DNA from: CAWGAJ01 sp963820545 | GTDB lineage: Bacteria; Planctomycetota; Planctomycetia; Pirellulales; Thermoguttaceae | Direction of reading: 5' to 3' | Assembly: GCA_963820545.1 (NCBI GenBank) | Contig: CAWGAJ010000001.1 | Span: 2,418,001-2,482,000 of the forward strand | Length of the DNA stretch: 64,000 nt | Part shown: positions 55,722 through 64,000 of the stretch, in pieces | How the letters are laid out: each line of letters begins with the position of its first letter | Position numbering within the stretch: the first letter of the stretch is position 1 | The notes under the pieces: generated by a model | The model's input: only the letters and a program-made list of their open reading frames with translations | Told to the model about the DNA's origin: nothing | The model's database searches: none | Translations under genes and position numbers: made by a program

Positions 55722-57013
55722 TTATTCACTAATCTGTGCAAATACTTCGCTGGCGGCGGCAATTGTGGCCTCGATATCCGCTTCGGTATGGGCGGTGGAG
55801 AGGAATAACGCCTCGAACTGACTGCACGGCATATAGATGCCGCGCTCGATCAGGCCCCAAAAATATCGGGCATATTGCCGCGTATCGCAGCGTGAGGCCG
55901 AGTTCCAATCGACAACCGGCTCGGGACTGAAAAACAAAGTCATCATCGAGCCGCAATTATTGACCGTAACTTGAACGTCAGCCGCCCGAGCGGCCTCTGC
56001 CAATCCTTTGGCCAAACGCTCTGAGAGGCGTTGCAGTTGAGCGTAGGGATTGGTGTCGCGGAGGATTTTAAGCGTGGCGATTCCAGCGGCGGTGGCCAGG
56101 GGATTGCCGCTAAGCGTACCGGCCTGAAAAACCTTTCCCGCGGGCAGAATATGGTCCATGATCTCGGCCCGGCCTCCGTAGGCCCCCATGGGCAGCCCGC
56201 CGCCGATGATTTTGCCCAGGGTCGTCAGGTCTGGAGTCATGCCCAGGAGCGTTTGTGCCCCGCCATAAGCCACGCGAAAGCCCGACATGACTTCATCGAA
56301 GATCAACAGTGCCCCGTGCCTGAGGGTCAATTCCCTTAGTGCACGCAGGAACTCGGGTTTAGCTACAATACAGCCCATATTGCCGGCCACGGGTTCGACA
56401 ATCACTCCGGCAATCCGGGGACCATACTCCGCAAAAACCGCTTCCAGGCCGGAAACGTCGTTATATTGCAGAATCAGCGTATCCCGGACGGTTCCTTGGG
56501 TAACGCCGGGCGAGTTGGGCACGCCCAAGCGTGGCGGCCGAACTGCCTGCCGCCACCAGCAGACTATCCACGTGACCGTGATAATTCCCGGCAAATTTGA
56601 CAATTAACGAACGCCCGGTATATCCCCGGGCCAGACGGATAGCGCTCATCGTGGCTTCGGTGCCGGAGTTGACTAGCCGAATCTTTTCCACCGCAGGCAG
56701 GGCCGCAATGATTCTTTCGGCTAGTTCGTTTTCGGCTTCGGTGGGGGCGCCGAAACTAGTGCCTTTGCGCAGCGCCGTTTCCAAGGCCATGGTCACTACC
56801 GGGATGGGCATGACCAAGGATCATCGGGCCCCAGGAAAGTACATAATCGATATAACGATTGCCATCGATATCGAACAAATACGCCCCTTCGGCCAGATCG
56901 AAAAAAATCGGTTCCCCGCCCACCCCGCCAAACGCCCGGGCAGGACTGTTTACCCCGCCGGGCATGAGTTGTTGGGCGCGAACAAAGGCTAAATGGCTTT
57001 TTTCGCGTGACAT
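55722..57013 (-). CDS. hemL: Glutamate-1-semialdehyde 2,1-aminomutase, two frameshifts
   Basis: About 431 residues once joined. Makes 5-aminolevulinate in the C5 haem pathway. From ATG 57013 (AGGG upstream): LMPGGVNSPARAFGGVGGEP, YIDYVLSWGPMILGHAHP; then VVTMALETALRKGTSFGAPT, VNSGTEATMSAIRLARGYTG, FAGNYHGHVDSLL; then ILQYND, EPVAGNMG, IFDEVMSGFRVA and TTLGKIIGGGLPMGAYGGR with the PLP lysine. Breaks near 56800 (two bases missing) and near 56526 (one extra G or two missing). All catalytic motifs survive, so the gene is probably functional in the organism. Confidence 0.92.
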
Positions 57014-57073
57014 GGATATTACCCTACAAAATGACCATAACAAACCCCGCCGCTATCTGCAATCGGGGCGCTG

Positions 57074-57092
57074 CATGGGCCAGAGGCCCATG
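57074..57092. repeat. Short palindrome upstream of hemL
   Basis: catgggcc-aga-ggcccatg, 8-bp perfect stem, 60 bp before the hemL start. Could be an operator or a repeat remnant; no more can be said. Confidence 0.35.
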
Positions 57093-57171
57093 TCACCTGG
57101 GCGCAGTTGGGCATAACACGGGCAAGATGCGTCTGCTGTCCGCTATTCCCTGTCTAATGTATTTTGTTAAC

Positions 57172-57199
57172 TTGACAAAGAAGGGGGCTAGAATATCCT
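57172..57199 (+). promoter_or_regulatory. Candidate sigma-70 promoter for the DUF1573 gene
   Basis: TTGACA at 57172, 16-bp spacer, TATCCT at 57194, giving a leader of about 80 nt. The -35 is perfect; the -10 matches four of six. Confidence 0.4.
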
Positions 57200-57285
57200 T
57201 TTATTTTGGTAATATGGGCAGTTTGTTGCTGAATACGAAAAAAATACTATCTTAATTATTCAACAAAGACTAAGGATGGAACCTG

Positions 57286-58302
57286 ATGCGTATTCATCTT
57301 TTGGCGATTTCCCTTGCTATTTTGCCGATCGCGGCGCCACACGTTAAGGGACAAGAAGTTGATTGGGCAAAAGAAATTTTCGACCAGTCTTCATACGATT
57401 TCGGAGTTGTTGCCCGTGGTGCTAAAGTTGAACATAAATTTACTATTGAAAACAAATGGGTAGAAGATCTTATCATCACTTTAGTGCAGTCGAGTTGTGG
57501 TTGCACTTCGGCGAAGATCGACAAAAAACATCTAAAAACCTGGGAAAAAGCCGAGTTAACCGTGGTTGTCGACACGCGCTCGTTCCTGGGACGTAAAGAT
57601 GCCACGATCACCGTGAAGTTAGCATCCCCGTTTCCTGAAGAAGTGCAAATCCACTCTCATGTTTATATCCGCAGCGACGTGGTCGTGCAGCCCGGAGTGG
57701 TGCAGTTCGGATCGATCAGCCAGGGCGCGGCCATGAAGCAAAAGGTATCGGTCAGTTATGCCGGCCGCGACGACTGGCGCATCGAACGGGTAGAAAGCGC
57801 CAATCCCAATTTGGAAGGCCGGGTTACCGAGGTCTCTCGCGGCGGCGGACAGGTAAAATATGATCTTTGGGCCACGCTCAAAGCCAATGCCCCGGCCGGT
57901 TATATCCAAGATCAGTTGACGTTAGTGACCAACGATATCGATCAGCGTGCGGCCCATGTTCCCGTGGCGGTCGAAGGAGTTGTTTCCACGGCGCTTAGCG
58001 TGCGCCCCTCGCCGCTGTTTATGGGAGTCATCGAAACAGGTCAAACAGTAACCAAACCGCTGGTAATCCAGGGCAAGACGCCGTTTAAGATTACCGCCGT
58101 GCGCTGCGGCGATTCGCGTTTTCAAATCAAAGCGCCCGAAGGCGCCAAGGCCGTCCAGCTTTTACCGATTACCTTCGACGCAAAAGACGTTTCCGGCAGA
58201 ATTACCGGCAAAATTCGCATCGAAACAGATTATCCCCAATCAAAAACGCTGGAAGTGGATGTTAACGTCCAGGTAACACCGCGAACTGTAAGTGGCAAAT
58301 AG
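57286..58302 (+). CDS. Secreted DUF1573-type protein
   Basis: 338 residues. Signal peptide MRIHLLAISLAILPIAAPHV, cut near VKG. Then DUF1573 (SSYDFGVVARGAKVEHKFTI, SSCGCTSAKID), with the conserved CGC pair, followed by two more ASH/MSP-like beta-sandwich domains (SISQGAAMKQKVSVSYAGRD, VIETGQTVTKPLVIQGKTP). DUF1573 proteins are abundant in planctomycetes and Bacteroidetes; function unknown, presumed periplasmic or surface structural. The stop codon abuts a heptamer repeat. Confidence 0.9.
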   Translation: MRIHLLAISLAILPIAAPHVKGQEVDWAKEIFDQSSYDFGVVARGAKVEHKFTIENKWVEDLIITLVQSSCGCTSAKIDKKHLKTWEKAELTVVVDTRSFLGRKDATITVKLASPFPEEVQIHSHVYIRSDVVVQPGVVQFGSISQGAAMKQKVSVSYAGRDDWRIERVESANPNLEGRVTEVSRGGGQVKYDLWATLKANAPAGYIQDQLTLVTNDIDQRAAHVPVAVEGVVSTALSVRPSPLFMGVIETGQTVTKPLVIQGKTPFKITAVRCGDSRFQIKAPEGAKAVQLLPITFDAKDVSGRITGKIRIETDYPQSKTLEVDVNVQVTPRTVSGK

Positions 58303-58328
58303 TGGAGAGTGGAGAGAAGTCAGTGGAC
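58301..58328 (+). repeat. Heptanucleotide repeat (agtggag)n
   Basis: agtggag, agtggag, agaagtc, agtggac, starting within the stop of the DUF1573 gene. Confidence 0.6.
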
Positions 58329-58456
58329 GGTCCGCCGAAGGTGGAATGGACAGTGGACGATGGGCTGTGGATAATGTGAAATCGTGAGCGTTTTTTTCAA
58401 TATGTCAGCCAATACCCCTCAGCTATCAGCATTCTGTATTCAACCTCCATTCTTTT

Positions 58457-58512
58457 CTATCCACTACCCACTAGCCACTGATTCCTGACCTCCGACCTCT
58501 GCCCCCTGCCCT
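58457..58512 (+). repeat. Heptanucleotide repeats, eight units
   Basis: ctatcca, ctaccca, ctagcca, ctgattc, ctgacct, ccgacct, ctgcccc, ctgccct: perfect 7-base register over 56 bp with the unit sequence drifting. Upstream of gspE. Confidence 0.7.
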
Positions 58513-58574
58513 TCCGTTTGCAATCCATCTGGTTTTTTAGTATGATAAATTTAATCGGGCGGATTGGGGGGATT

Positions 58575-59828
58575 ATGACTGCTATCGAAGGGCGAAACAA
58601 CTCTCTCTTGCCGCAAGAGCCATCAAACTTGCGGTCGACTTCGTTCCCGTTCGGGAATGGATTGGCCGGATACGATCCGGCCGATCCGCAATACGCCACG
58701 CAGGTTGTGGAAGCCATTCTGGCCGAGGGCCGCGCCGCCGGGGTGAGCGATCTGCATTTACAGCCCACCCACGATGGATTGGAATTGAAATATCGGCTGG
58801 ACGGCGTACTGCTGCCCGTGGCCAAGATCCCGGCCAAACTGGCGCCGAACATCATTGCCCGGCTTAAAGTCCAAGCCGAGCTGCTGACCTATCACACCGA
58901 CCGCCCTCAGGAAGGTCGCATTCGCACGCCCAATGCCGACGTGGAAATGCGCGTGAGCACTTTTCCCACGGTGTACGGCGAACGGGCCGTGGTCCGTTTC
59001 TTCGGCGGCTCCAAGTTGTATCAGCGATTAGCCGATCTCGGCCTGCCGGAAGAGGACCTTATTACTTTACGCAATCTTTTGGGCGAGACGTCGGGAGCGC
59101 TTATCATTTCCGGTCCGGCCGGCAGCGGCAAAACCACCACGGCTTACGCCTGCCTCCGCGAAATTGCCCAACATACTTCCGGGGCCAGAAGCCTGGTCTC
59201 GCTGGAGGATCCCCTGGAGGTGGTTGTCGAGGGCGTGGCCCAGTCGCAAGTCAATCAACAAGCCGGTCTGGACTTGCAGACCGGCTTGCGCTTCCTGATG
59301 AGACAGGATCCCGAGGTGATTTTCGTGGGCGAGATCCGCGATCGTCTTACGGCCGACGCCGCCATGCAGGCCTCGCTCACCGGGCACCTGTTGCTGACTA
59401 CTTTTCACGCCGGCAGCGCCGCCGAAACCGTCAGCCGCCTGCTGGACATGGGCATCGAACCTTATATCCTTCGCAGCGGTTTGCTGGCCGTGCTCAATCA
59501 ACGCCTGCTGCGTCGGTTGTGCAATTGTGCGCGAGAGACCAACGATCCCGATGCGCGACTGGGACTAAATGTGCGGCGAATTTGTCAGCCGGTTGGTTGC
59601 GCGGATTGTCGCGGGACGGGTTATCGCGGACGCTTTCTGATCAATGAATTGCTGGTAATTATGCATACCGACCTTGGCCGGGCAGTGCTTGCCCCTTGCG
59701 ATACCGCACAACTCGATCAATTGGCCTTACAAACCGGCATGGTTAGCCGTTGGTCCAGGGCGTCGGGCGCAGTCGATGCCGGTTTGACCTCCCCCGCCGA
59801 GGTCCGCCGCGTCCTGGGTTTTTCATAA
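58575..59828 (+). CDS. GspE/PilB-type secretion ATPase
   Basis: 417 residues from ATG 58575 (run of six G just upstream; earlier starts at 58518 and 58542 lack a site). Traffic ATPase powering pseudopilus/pilus assembly in the cytoplasm. Motifs: SDLHLQPTHDGLELKYRLDG (N2 domain), Walker A GPAGSGKTTT, Asp box LVSLEDPLEVVVEGV, Walker B DPEVIFVGEIRD, His box LTGHLLLTTFHAGSA. Zinc Cys pairs CNC and CADC near residues 330-355. It lacks the N-terminal MshEN domain, so it is shorter than typical GspE. First gene of the operon. Confidence 0.92.
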   Translation: MTAIEGRNNSLLPQEPSNLRSTSFPFGNGLAGYDPADPQYATQVVEAILAEGRAAGVSDLHLQPTHDGLELKYRLDGVLLPVAKIPAKLAPNIIARLKVQAELLTYHTDRPQEGRIRTPNADVEMRVSTFPTVYGERAVVRFFGGSKLYQRLADLGLPEEDLITLRNLLGETSGALIISGPAGSGKTTTAYACLREIAQHTSGARSLVSLEDPLEVVVEGVAQSQVNQQAGLDLQTGLRFLMRQDPEVIFVGEIRDRLTADAAMQASLTGHLLLTTFHAGSAAETVSRLLDMGIEPYILRSGLLAVLNQRLLRRLCNCARETNDPDARLGLNVRRICQPVGCADCRGTGYRGRFLINELLVIMHTDLGRAVLAPCDTAQLDQLALQTGMVSRWSRASGAVDAGLTSPAEVRRVLGFS

Positions 59829-59933
59829 TTCTTCAAAAATTACTACTTTACTTTAGTTATCTATACTGATATAAATAAATGCGCTCGGGCATGAGAACCG
59901 CTTTTATAAAATATATTTTTAAGCGAAACGTAC

Positions 59934-61007
59934 ATGCCCGCTAACGAATTCTCAAATCCCTCTGCAATAACGCTCGATCAACTCATCGCGCTAAACGATG
60001 AGATCACGGCACTTGTCAATGCGGGCGTGCCTTTAGAAACAAACCTGATAGAAATAGGCAAAGATTTGCCAGGCGCGCTTGGCAATATTACCACTTTTCT
60101 GGCCCAGCAGGCCAGTCAAGGCGAGTCGCTATCGCACTTGATCGCCCGTTGCTCAGACCAATTCCCCCCGGCTTATCGCGCGGTGATCGAGGCCGGTTTG
60201 CGTGCCGGGCGATTGTCCGCGGCATTGGAATCCTTGGCCAACAGTATCCGCCGCGTGGCCGACGCTCGCCGCGCCATCGCGAATGCCGCTTTGTATCCGC
60301 TTTTTGTGATAATTATTGGCTGGCTGAGTTTTGCCTTTTTTTCCGCTGTACCCGCCCGGGGTTTGGCCGTTGATTTCGCCGCGTTTGATGTGCCGGGAAG
60401 AGGCTTTTTCACGTTTTTGGCCTGGATTGGGCAATGGGCAATCTATTGGGGCTTGGCTTTGCCGGCAGCTCTAATTATTTACCTTGGTCTTGTTTGGCGT
60501 CAGTCTGGTCGGGCAACGTGGATCGGCACAAAGGGCCTGGGCAAGCTTTTCAATTGGTTGCCTTGGTTTGGATCGATGTTAACCTGGTCGCGCAATGCCG
60601 CCTTTGCCGATATCCTTGCACTTGAGGTGGAAAACGCCGTGCCCCTGCCCGAAGCCCTTAAACTGGCCGCCGAAGCCTCGGGCGACGAACAACTAATTGA
60701 TGCCGCCCGGCATACTGCCGCAATGCTCTCCGGCGGTCAAAGCCTTACCGGGCAAGACGAACATTTACAAGCCTTTCCGCCCTTGCTCCGCTGGTTATTG
60801 CTCGCGGCTTCGCAGCAGAACATTCTTGTGCCCGCGCTAAAGCACGCCGCCAAAATGTATAACCGCCGGGCAGAACAGCAAGCCGACTTGCTACAAGTGT
60901 TTACGCCCGTGGTGCTGACCATCTGCGTCTCCGGGGTCATTGCCTTATTGTACGCCTTGACCTTGTTTGTACCCTACACCACCATGCTCCGGATGTTAGG
61001 TAATTAA
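59934..61007 (+). CDS. GspF/PilC-type inner-membrane protein 1
   Basis: 357 residues. Starts MPANEFSNPSAITLDQLIAL. Two GspF domains (LNDEITALVNAGVPLETNLI, PPAYRAVIEAGLRAGRLSAA; and ADILALEVENAVPLPEALKL) with membrane helices at about 125-145, 165-190 and 325-350. The second domain lies at about 225-325. Provides the platform for the assembly ATPase. First of three adjacent GspF-like genes. Confidence 0.85.
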   Translation: MPANEFSNPSAITLDQLIALNDEITALVNAGVPLETNLIEIGKDLPGALGNITTFLAQQASQGESLSHLIARCSDQFPPAYRAVIEAGLRAGRLSAALESLANSIRRVADARRAIANAALYPLFVIIIGWLSFAFFSAVPARGLAVDFAAFDVPGRGFFTFLAWIGQWAIYWGLALPAALIIYLGLVWRQSGRATWIGTKGLGKLFNWLPWFGSMLTWSRNAAFADILALEVENAVPLPEALKLAAEASGDEQLIDAARHTAAMLSGGQSLTGQDEHLQAFPPLLRWLLLAASQQNILVPALKHAAKMYNRRAEQQADLLQVFTPVVLTICVSGVIALLYALTLFVPYTTMLRMLGN

Positions 61008-61025
61008 TCGAGGATAAAATAATAC

Positions 61026-62097
61026 ATGAACTCGGCCAATTCATTATCCAGCGCCTCGCGAGGAACGCTTTCGGCAGTCGAGTCGGCCGAATTAGCGGCT
61101 GGTCTGGCGGAACTGACCAAGATCGGTTTGCCGCTTCCGGCAGGATTGCGCACCTTGGCCGAGGAATGGCCCGGTCGACGGCTCCGACCGGTCATCCTCA
61201 CCTTGGCCGATCGTTTGGAACAGGGCGTTTCTTTGGAAGACGCCCTCACTGCGCCTGGCACGCGATTGCCGGCCCATCTACGCGGAGTGATCATCGCCGG
61301 CGTGCGCAGCGGACGGTTGGCCGAGGCCTTGGAGCAAATTGTCGTCGCTCCAGCGCACACAAGGTGAACTGCGCCGGCGGGTCTGGTTGAGCCTGGCTTA
61401 TCCGACCTTGTTGATGATTATCATGTGCCTGCTGGCATTTTTTACGCATCATTACATTCTAACTGGATTTATGAATATATATCGTGATTTCCGCGCCCAA
61501 CTGCCAATATTCACGCAAGTGGTATTTGGAACTTCCGGATTATTCGCTTGTTTCCTGATGGTTATAACGGCGTTAATGTTGGTCATTCCTTTGCTGTTGG
61601 CGGGATTTCCCGGTAGCGGCTGGATATTGCCGGCACTTTATCCCTTACCCCTGCTTGGTCCGGTCTTGAAATCCAGCCAAATGGCCCGTTTTTGCCGGCT
61701 GATGGAAATGCTCTTAAATCAGCAAGTTCCCCTGCCCGAGGCCTTGCGTTTAACCGCCCAGGGACTAGACGATGCATATCTTGCCCGGGCGTGCCGCAAG
61801 GTGGCGATTGAAGTGGAAAACGGCCGCCCGTTTAACGAGAGCATTGCATCGAAACGAAAATTTTCCCGCAGTTTACTGCCCATGCTCCAGTGGGGGCAAC
61901 GAGTATCCATGCTCGCCGACGCCTTCCAAACCGCCGCCGAGATGTTCGAAGGCCGGGCCGCCTCTCAGGGTAAATCCCTGGAAATATTATTACTCCCTAT
62001 CGTTTTCCTCTTGATCATCGGTTTTTACGGCATGATTGTTCTAGCGGTGTTTACGCCTTTAATACAATTAATTACCTACTTATCAAACGGATATTAG
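61026..62097 (+). CDS. GspF/PilC-type inner-membrane protein 2, frameshifted
   Basis: About 357 residues once joined. The first frame has LAAGLAELTKIGLPLPAGLR, RGVIIAGVRSGRLAEALEQI; after the break near 61342 (lost TG or similar) SSLQRTQGELRRRVWLSLAY continues with membrane helices, the second GspF domain (FCRLMEMLLNQQVPLPEALR) and a final helix. Follows GspF 1 by 18 bp. Same layout as its neighbours but only distantly similar, so not a recent duplicate. Confidence 0.82.
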
Positions 62098-62127
62098 CGG
62101 TTTCAATAAATTTAATAATTCATCAAT

Positions 62128-63405
62128 ATGCATACGCCAACACTCATACTTTTGCTCGTGTCATTTGCTTTGATAATAACTGCAATTGTACTAATAATAG
62201 TGCTGCGATTATTGTCTGAAATGGGAAACATTATCGGCAATAATCTGCGCTTGTATTCGGCGTTCTTATTTTTCTGTTATGTTCTCCTGGCCTTGGGACT
62301 ATCAGGCTTATTTATCTCGCCGGCGACGATTATCTTCCTACCTTGGTGGATCCTGATCATTATCGTGGTTGCGGATAGTATCCGGCACCACCACAGGGCC
62401 CAGCAACACGCCCTGCTATGGTCCATGGCGATCTGCGCCGAAAAAAACATTCCCTTGGGTTCGGCCATCGAGGCCTTTGCCTGCGAAAGTTCGGGAGTGA
62501 TCAACTTAAAAGCCCGGAAACTGGCCACGCTGCTCGACTCCGGCGTCCCCTTGCCCGAGGCTATCGAGAATGTCCCGGGATTGTTGCCCCAGCGGGCGTT
62601 GCCCATAATCCGGGTGGGATATGAGTCCGGGGCCTTGGCCAAATCCTTGCGCCAGGCGCTCTCATCGAGCGATGCGTTAGCGCCCATTTGGAACTCGTTC
62701 TTCAACCGACTTCTTTACATTGCGATGGTTATCTTTTTCGGATTAGGCATCCTTACTTTTATATTGATCAGAATAATACCTTCTTTTAAGAAAATATTTT
62801 ATGACTTTAGGAGCGATCTGCCGGCGATCACACGGTTATTAATGGAAATAGCCGATATTTTCTTATCTTCTCCCCTGCCGGCGTTGTTGATCTTAATTCT
62901 GCTGGGACTGATTATCTATTCGCTGATCTGTTACTTCGGCTGGGCTCCTTTTTACTTTCCCGGACTGACGAGAGTAATGCGTCGTCAACATGCGGCCGCA
63001 ATTCTCGACAGTCTGGCCCTGACGGCGGAATACAATCGGCCGCTGGGCGCCAGTCTTACCGCCCTGGCTGCGTCTTATCCGCAATGGTCCGTGCGCAAGA
63101 AACTAAAACAAGTTGAAAAAGAAGTATCTCAAGGCAAGGACTGGAGCGAAAGTCTCTGCCAACAAGGGCTGATCAAAGCCGTGGACAAGGCCGTGCTGCA
63201 AGCGGCCCAGCGCGTGGGAAATCTGCCTTGGGCTCTGCATGAAATGGCCGGAAGTAATCGCCGCCGTTTGATATACCGTTTACAGGCCTGGTTACAACTA
63301 TTGTATCCGCCCCTGATAGTGTGTCTCGGCGCGGGAGTGTTATTTATAATGGTCGCGCTGTTTTCCCCTCTAATCATATTAATATCGAGATTGAGTTCGC
63401 CATGA
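62128..63405 (+). CDS. GspF/PilC-type inner-membrane protein 3
   Basis: 425 residues. It differs from the other two by an N-terminal extension with three hydrophobic segments (PTLILLLVSFALIITAIVLI, AFLFFCYVLLALGLSGLFI, IIFLPWWILIIIVVADSI). GspF domains follow: SMAICAEKNIPLGSAIEAFA with LPQRALPIIRVGYESGALAK, and ILDSLALTAEYNRPLGASLT, plus C-terminal helices. Frame intact. Its stop overlaps the next gene by 4 bp. Confidence 0.83.
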   Translation: MHTPTLILLLVSFALIITAIVLIIVLRLLSEMGNIIGNNLRLYSAFLFFCYVLLALGLSGLFISPATIIFLPWWILIIIVVADSIRHHHRAQQHALLWSMAICAEKNIPLGSAIEAFACESSGVINLKARKLATLLDSGVPLPEAIENVPGLLPQRALPIIRVGYESGALAKSLRQALSSSDALAPIWNSFFNRLLYIAMVIFFGLGILTFILIRIIPSFKKIFYDFRSDLPAITRLLMEIADIFLSSPLPALLILILLGLIIYSLICYFGWAPFYFPGLTRVMRRQHAAAILDSLALTAEYNRPLGASLTALAASYPQWSVRKKLKQVEKEVSQGKDWSESLCQQGLIKAVDKAVLQAAQRVGNLPWALHEMAGSNRRRLIYRLQAWLQLLYPPLIVCLGAGVLFIMVALFSPLIILISRLSSP

Positions 63406-63791
63406 AACGCCGTGGAATAAGCTTATTGGAAACGGCCGTGGCCGGCGCCATGCTGCTGACCTTAATGGCGGTATGCGTGCGGTATTTCGCCGTCACGGCA
63501 AGGCACCGCTTGATCATGAACCAGCGGCAAACGGCGCTCCAGGAAACCGCCAACGTCATGGAACGGCTTACGGCCCGGCCTTTCAGTCAGTTAAGCGCCG
63601 AGTCGCTTTCGCCGCAAGCGCTTTCGCCAGATGCCCGGCGCTTGCTGGGCGATGCCGAGTTGAAAGTCGAAATTACCCCCCAAGGGGAAAAACCCTCGGC
63701 CAAACGCATCATGGTGACAATACGTTGGCAGGACCAAAACGGCCAGTGGACGCGGCCCCTGCGCCTTGTCGCCTGGAGGTACCAACCATGA
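63402..63791 (+). CDS. Prepilin-like protein (type IV pilin N-methylation motif)
   Basis: 129 residues from ATG 63402, which overlaps the previous stop (ATGA). MKRRGISLLETAVAGAMLLT is a prepilin leader: cleavage after G with E at +5, then a hydrophobic helix. The mature part (MNQRQTALQETANVMERL, KRIMVTIRWQDQNGQW) fits minor pseudopilins of the GspI/PilV type. Part of the assembled fibre or its tip. Confidence 0.85.
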   Translation: MKRRGISLLETAVAGAMLLTLMAVCVRYFAVTARHRLIMNQRQTALQETANVMERLTARPFSQLSAESLSPQALSPDARRLLGDAELKVEITPQGEKPSAKRIMVTIRWQDQNGQWTRPLRLVAWRYQP

Positions 63792-64000
63792 ATCGCCGCC
63801 GAGGATTCACCATACTCGAAATGCTTGTGGCCATCACCGTCTGTACGGTGCTGCTGGGAATTGCGGTTGTTACGCTCCGCGCCCTCATGATAAGCCAAAA
63901 CGCCGGCCGCGAACATTTGCAATACTGCCGCAACGTCAACCGTCTGGACGAACAGTTCCGCCGCGACGTGCACGCCACGCAAAATATTTCCGCCGGCGGT
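63788..64000 (+). CDS. Prepilin-like protein, cut by the window end
   Basis: 71 codons visible, open to the edge. MNRRRGFTILEMLVAITVCT is a classical prepilin leader (G|FTxxE), followed by the N-terminal pilin helix and DEQFRRDVHATQNIS, reminiscent of GspJ-type minor pseudopilins. ATGA overlap with the previous gene. Confidence 0.85.
   Translation, partial: MNRRRGFTILEMLVAITVCTVLLGIAVVTLRALMISQNAGREHLQYCRNVNRLDEQFRRDVHATQNISAGG

Overview
The window looks like a chromosomal fragment of a planctomycete or close PVC-group relative, probably from a metagenome assembly. This is inferred from gene content only: MoxR/DUF58/BatA-type/VWA/DUF4159/DUF4175-like genes, a DUF1573 protein, many secreted proteins, a YidC with an embedded PDZ domain, and arrays of TPR-membrane proteins. 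No rRNA or tRNA gene was recognised.

Layout. 1-15.4 kb: a tandem, same-strand array of at least seven paralogous TMTC-like membrane proteins (multi-pass GT-C-like half plus 6 to 11 TPRs); the first is cut by the window edge. 15.5-25.7 kb (minus): a GH51 arabinofuranosidase, a response-regulator/histidine-kinase hybrid, and a group of secreted proteins of unknown function around a radical SAM/SPASM enzyme. 25.8-32 kb: MoxR ATPase, NfeD-type protease, threonine aldolase, phosphotriesterase-like hydrolase, SerC. 32-43.4 kb: BatA-like, DUF58 and VWA membrane proteins (minus), then DUF4159 and a giant DUF4175-like protein (plus), the usual partners of MoxR. 43.5-49.5 kb: MnmE, YidC, a phosphoesterase, TsaB. 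49.6-51.5 kb: an A+T-rich accessory patch with a putative toxin-antitoxin pair, a ParB-like protein and an unannotated 58-residue Pro-rich repeat protein. 51.7-58.3 kb: cardiolipin synthase, a pyruvate-kinase-like domain protein, a retropepsin-like protein, a VOC protein, rhamnose mutarotase, HemL, DUF1573. 58.5 kb to the end: a type II secretion/type IV pilus-like operon with GspE, three successive GspF-type proteins and prepilin-like proteins.

Three sequence-level signals stand out. (1) Heptanucleotide tandem repeats (period 7, several sequence families) occur at eleven or more places, often touching starts and stops of genes; in two neighbouring secreted proteins they encode the signal-peptide region. 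(2) Two families of short palindromic elements lie in frame inside coding regions (TMTC-like genes and mnmE), reminiscent of Rickettsia palindromic elements. (3) About 22 one- or two-base indels break otherwise conserved genes, mostly at homopolymers or dinucleotide runs and including essential housekeeping genes; the simplest reading is assembly or sequencing error, so broken genes are annotated here as whole genes with their break points.
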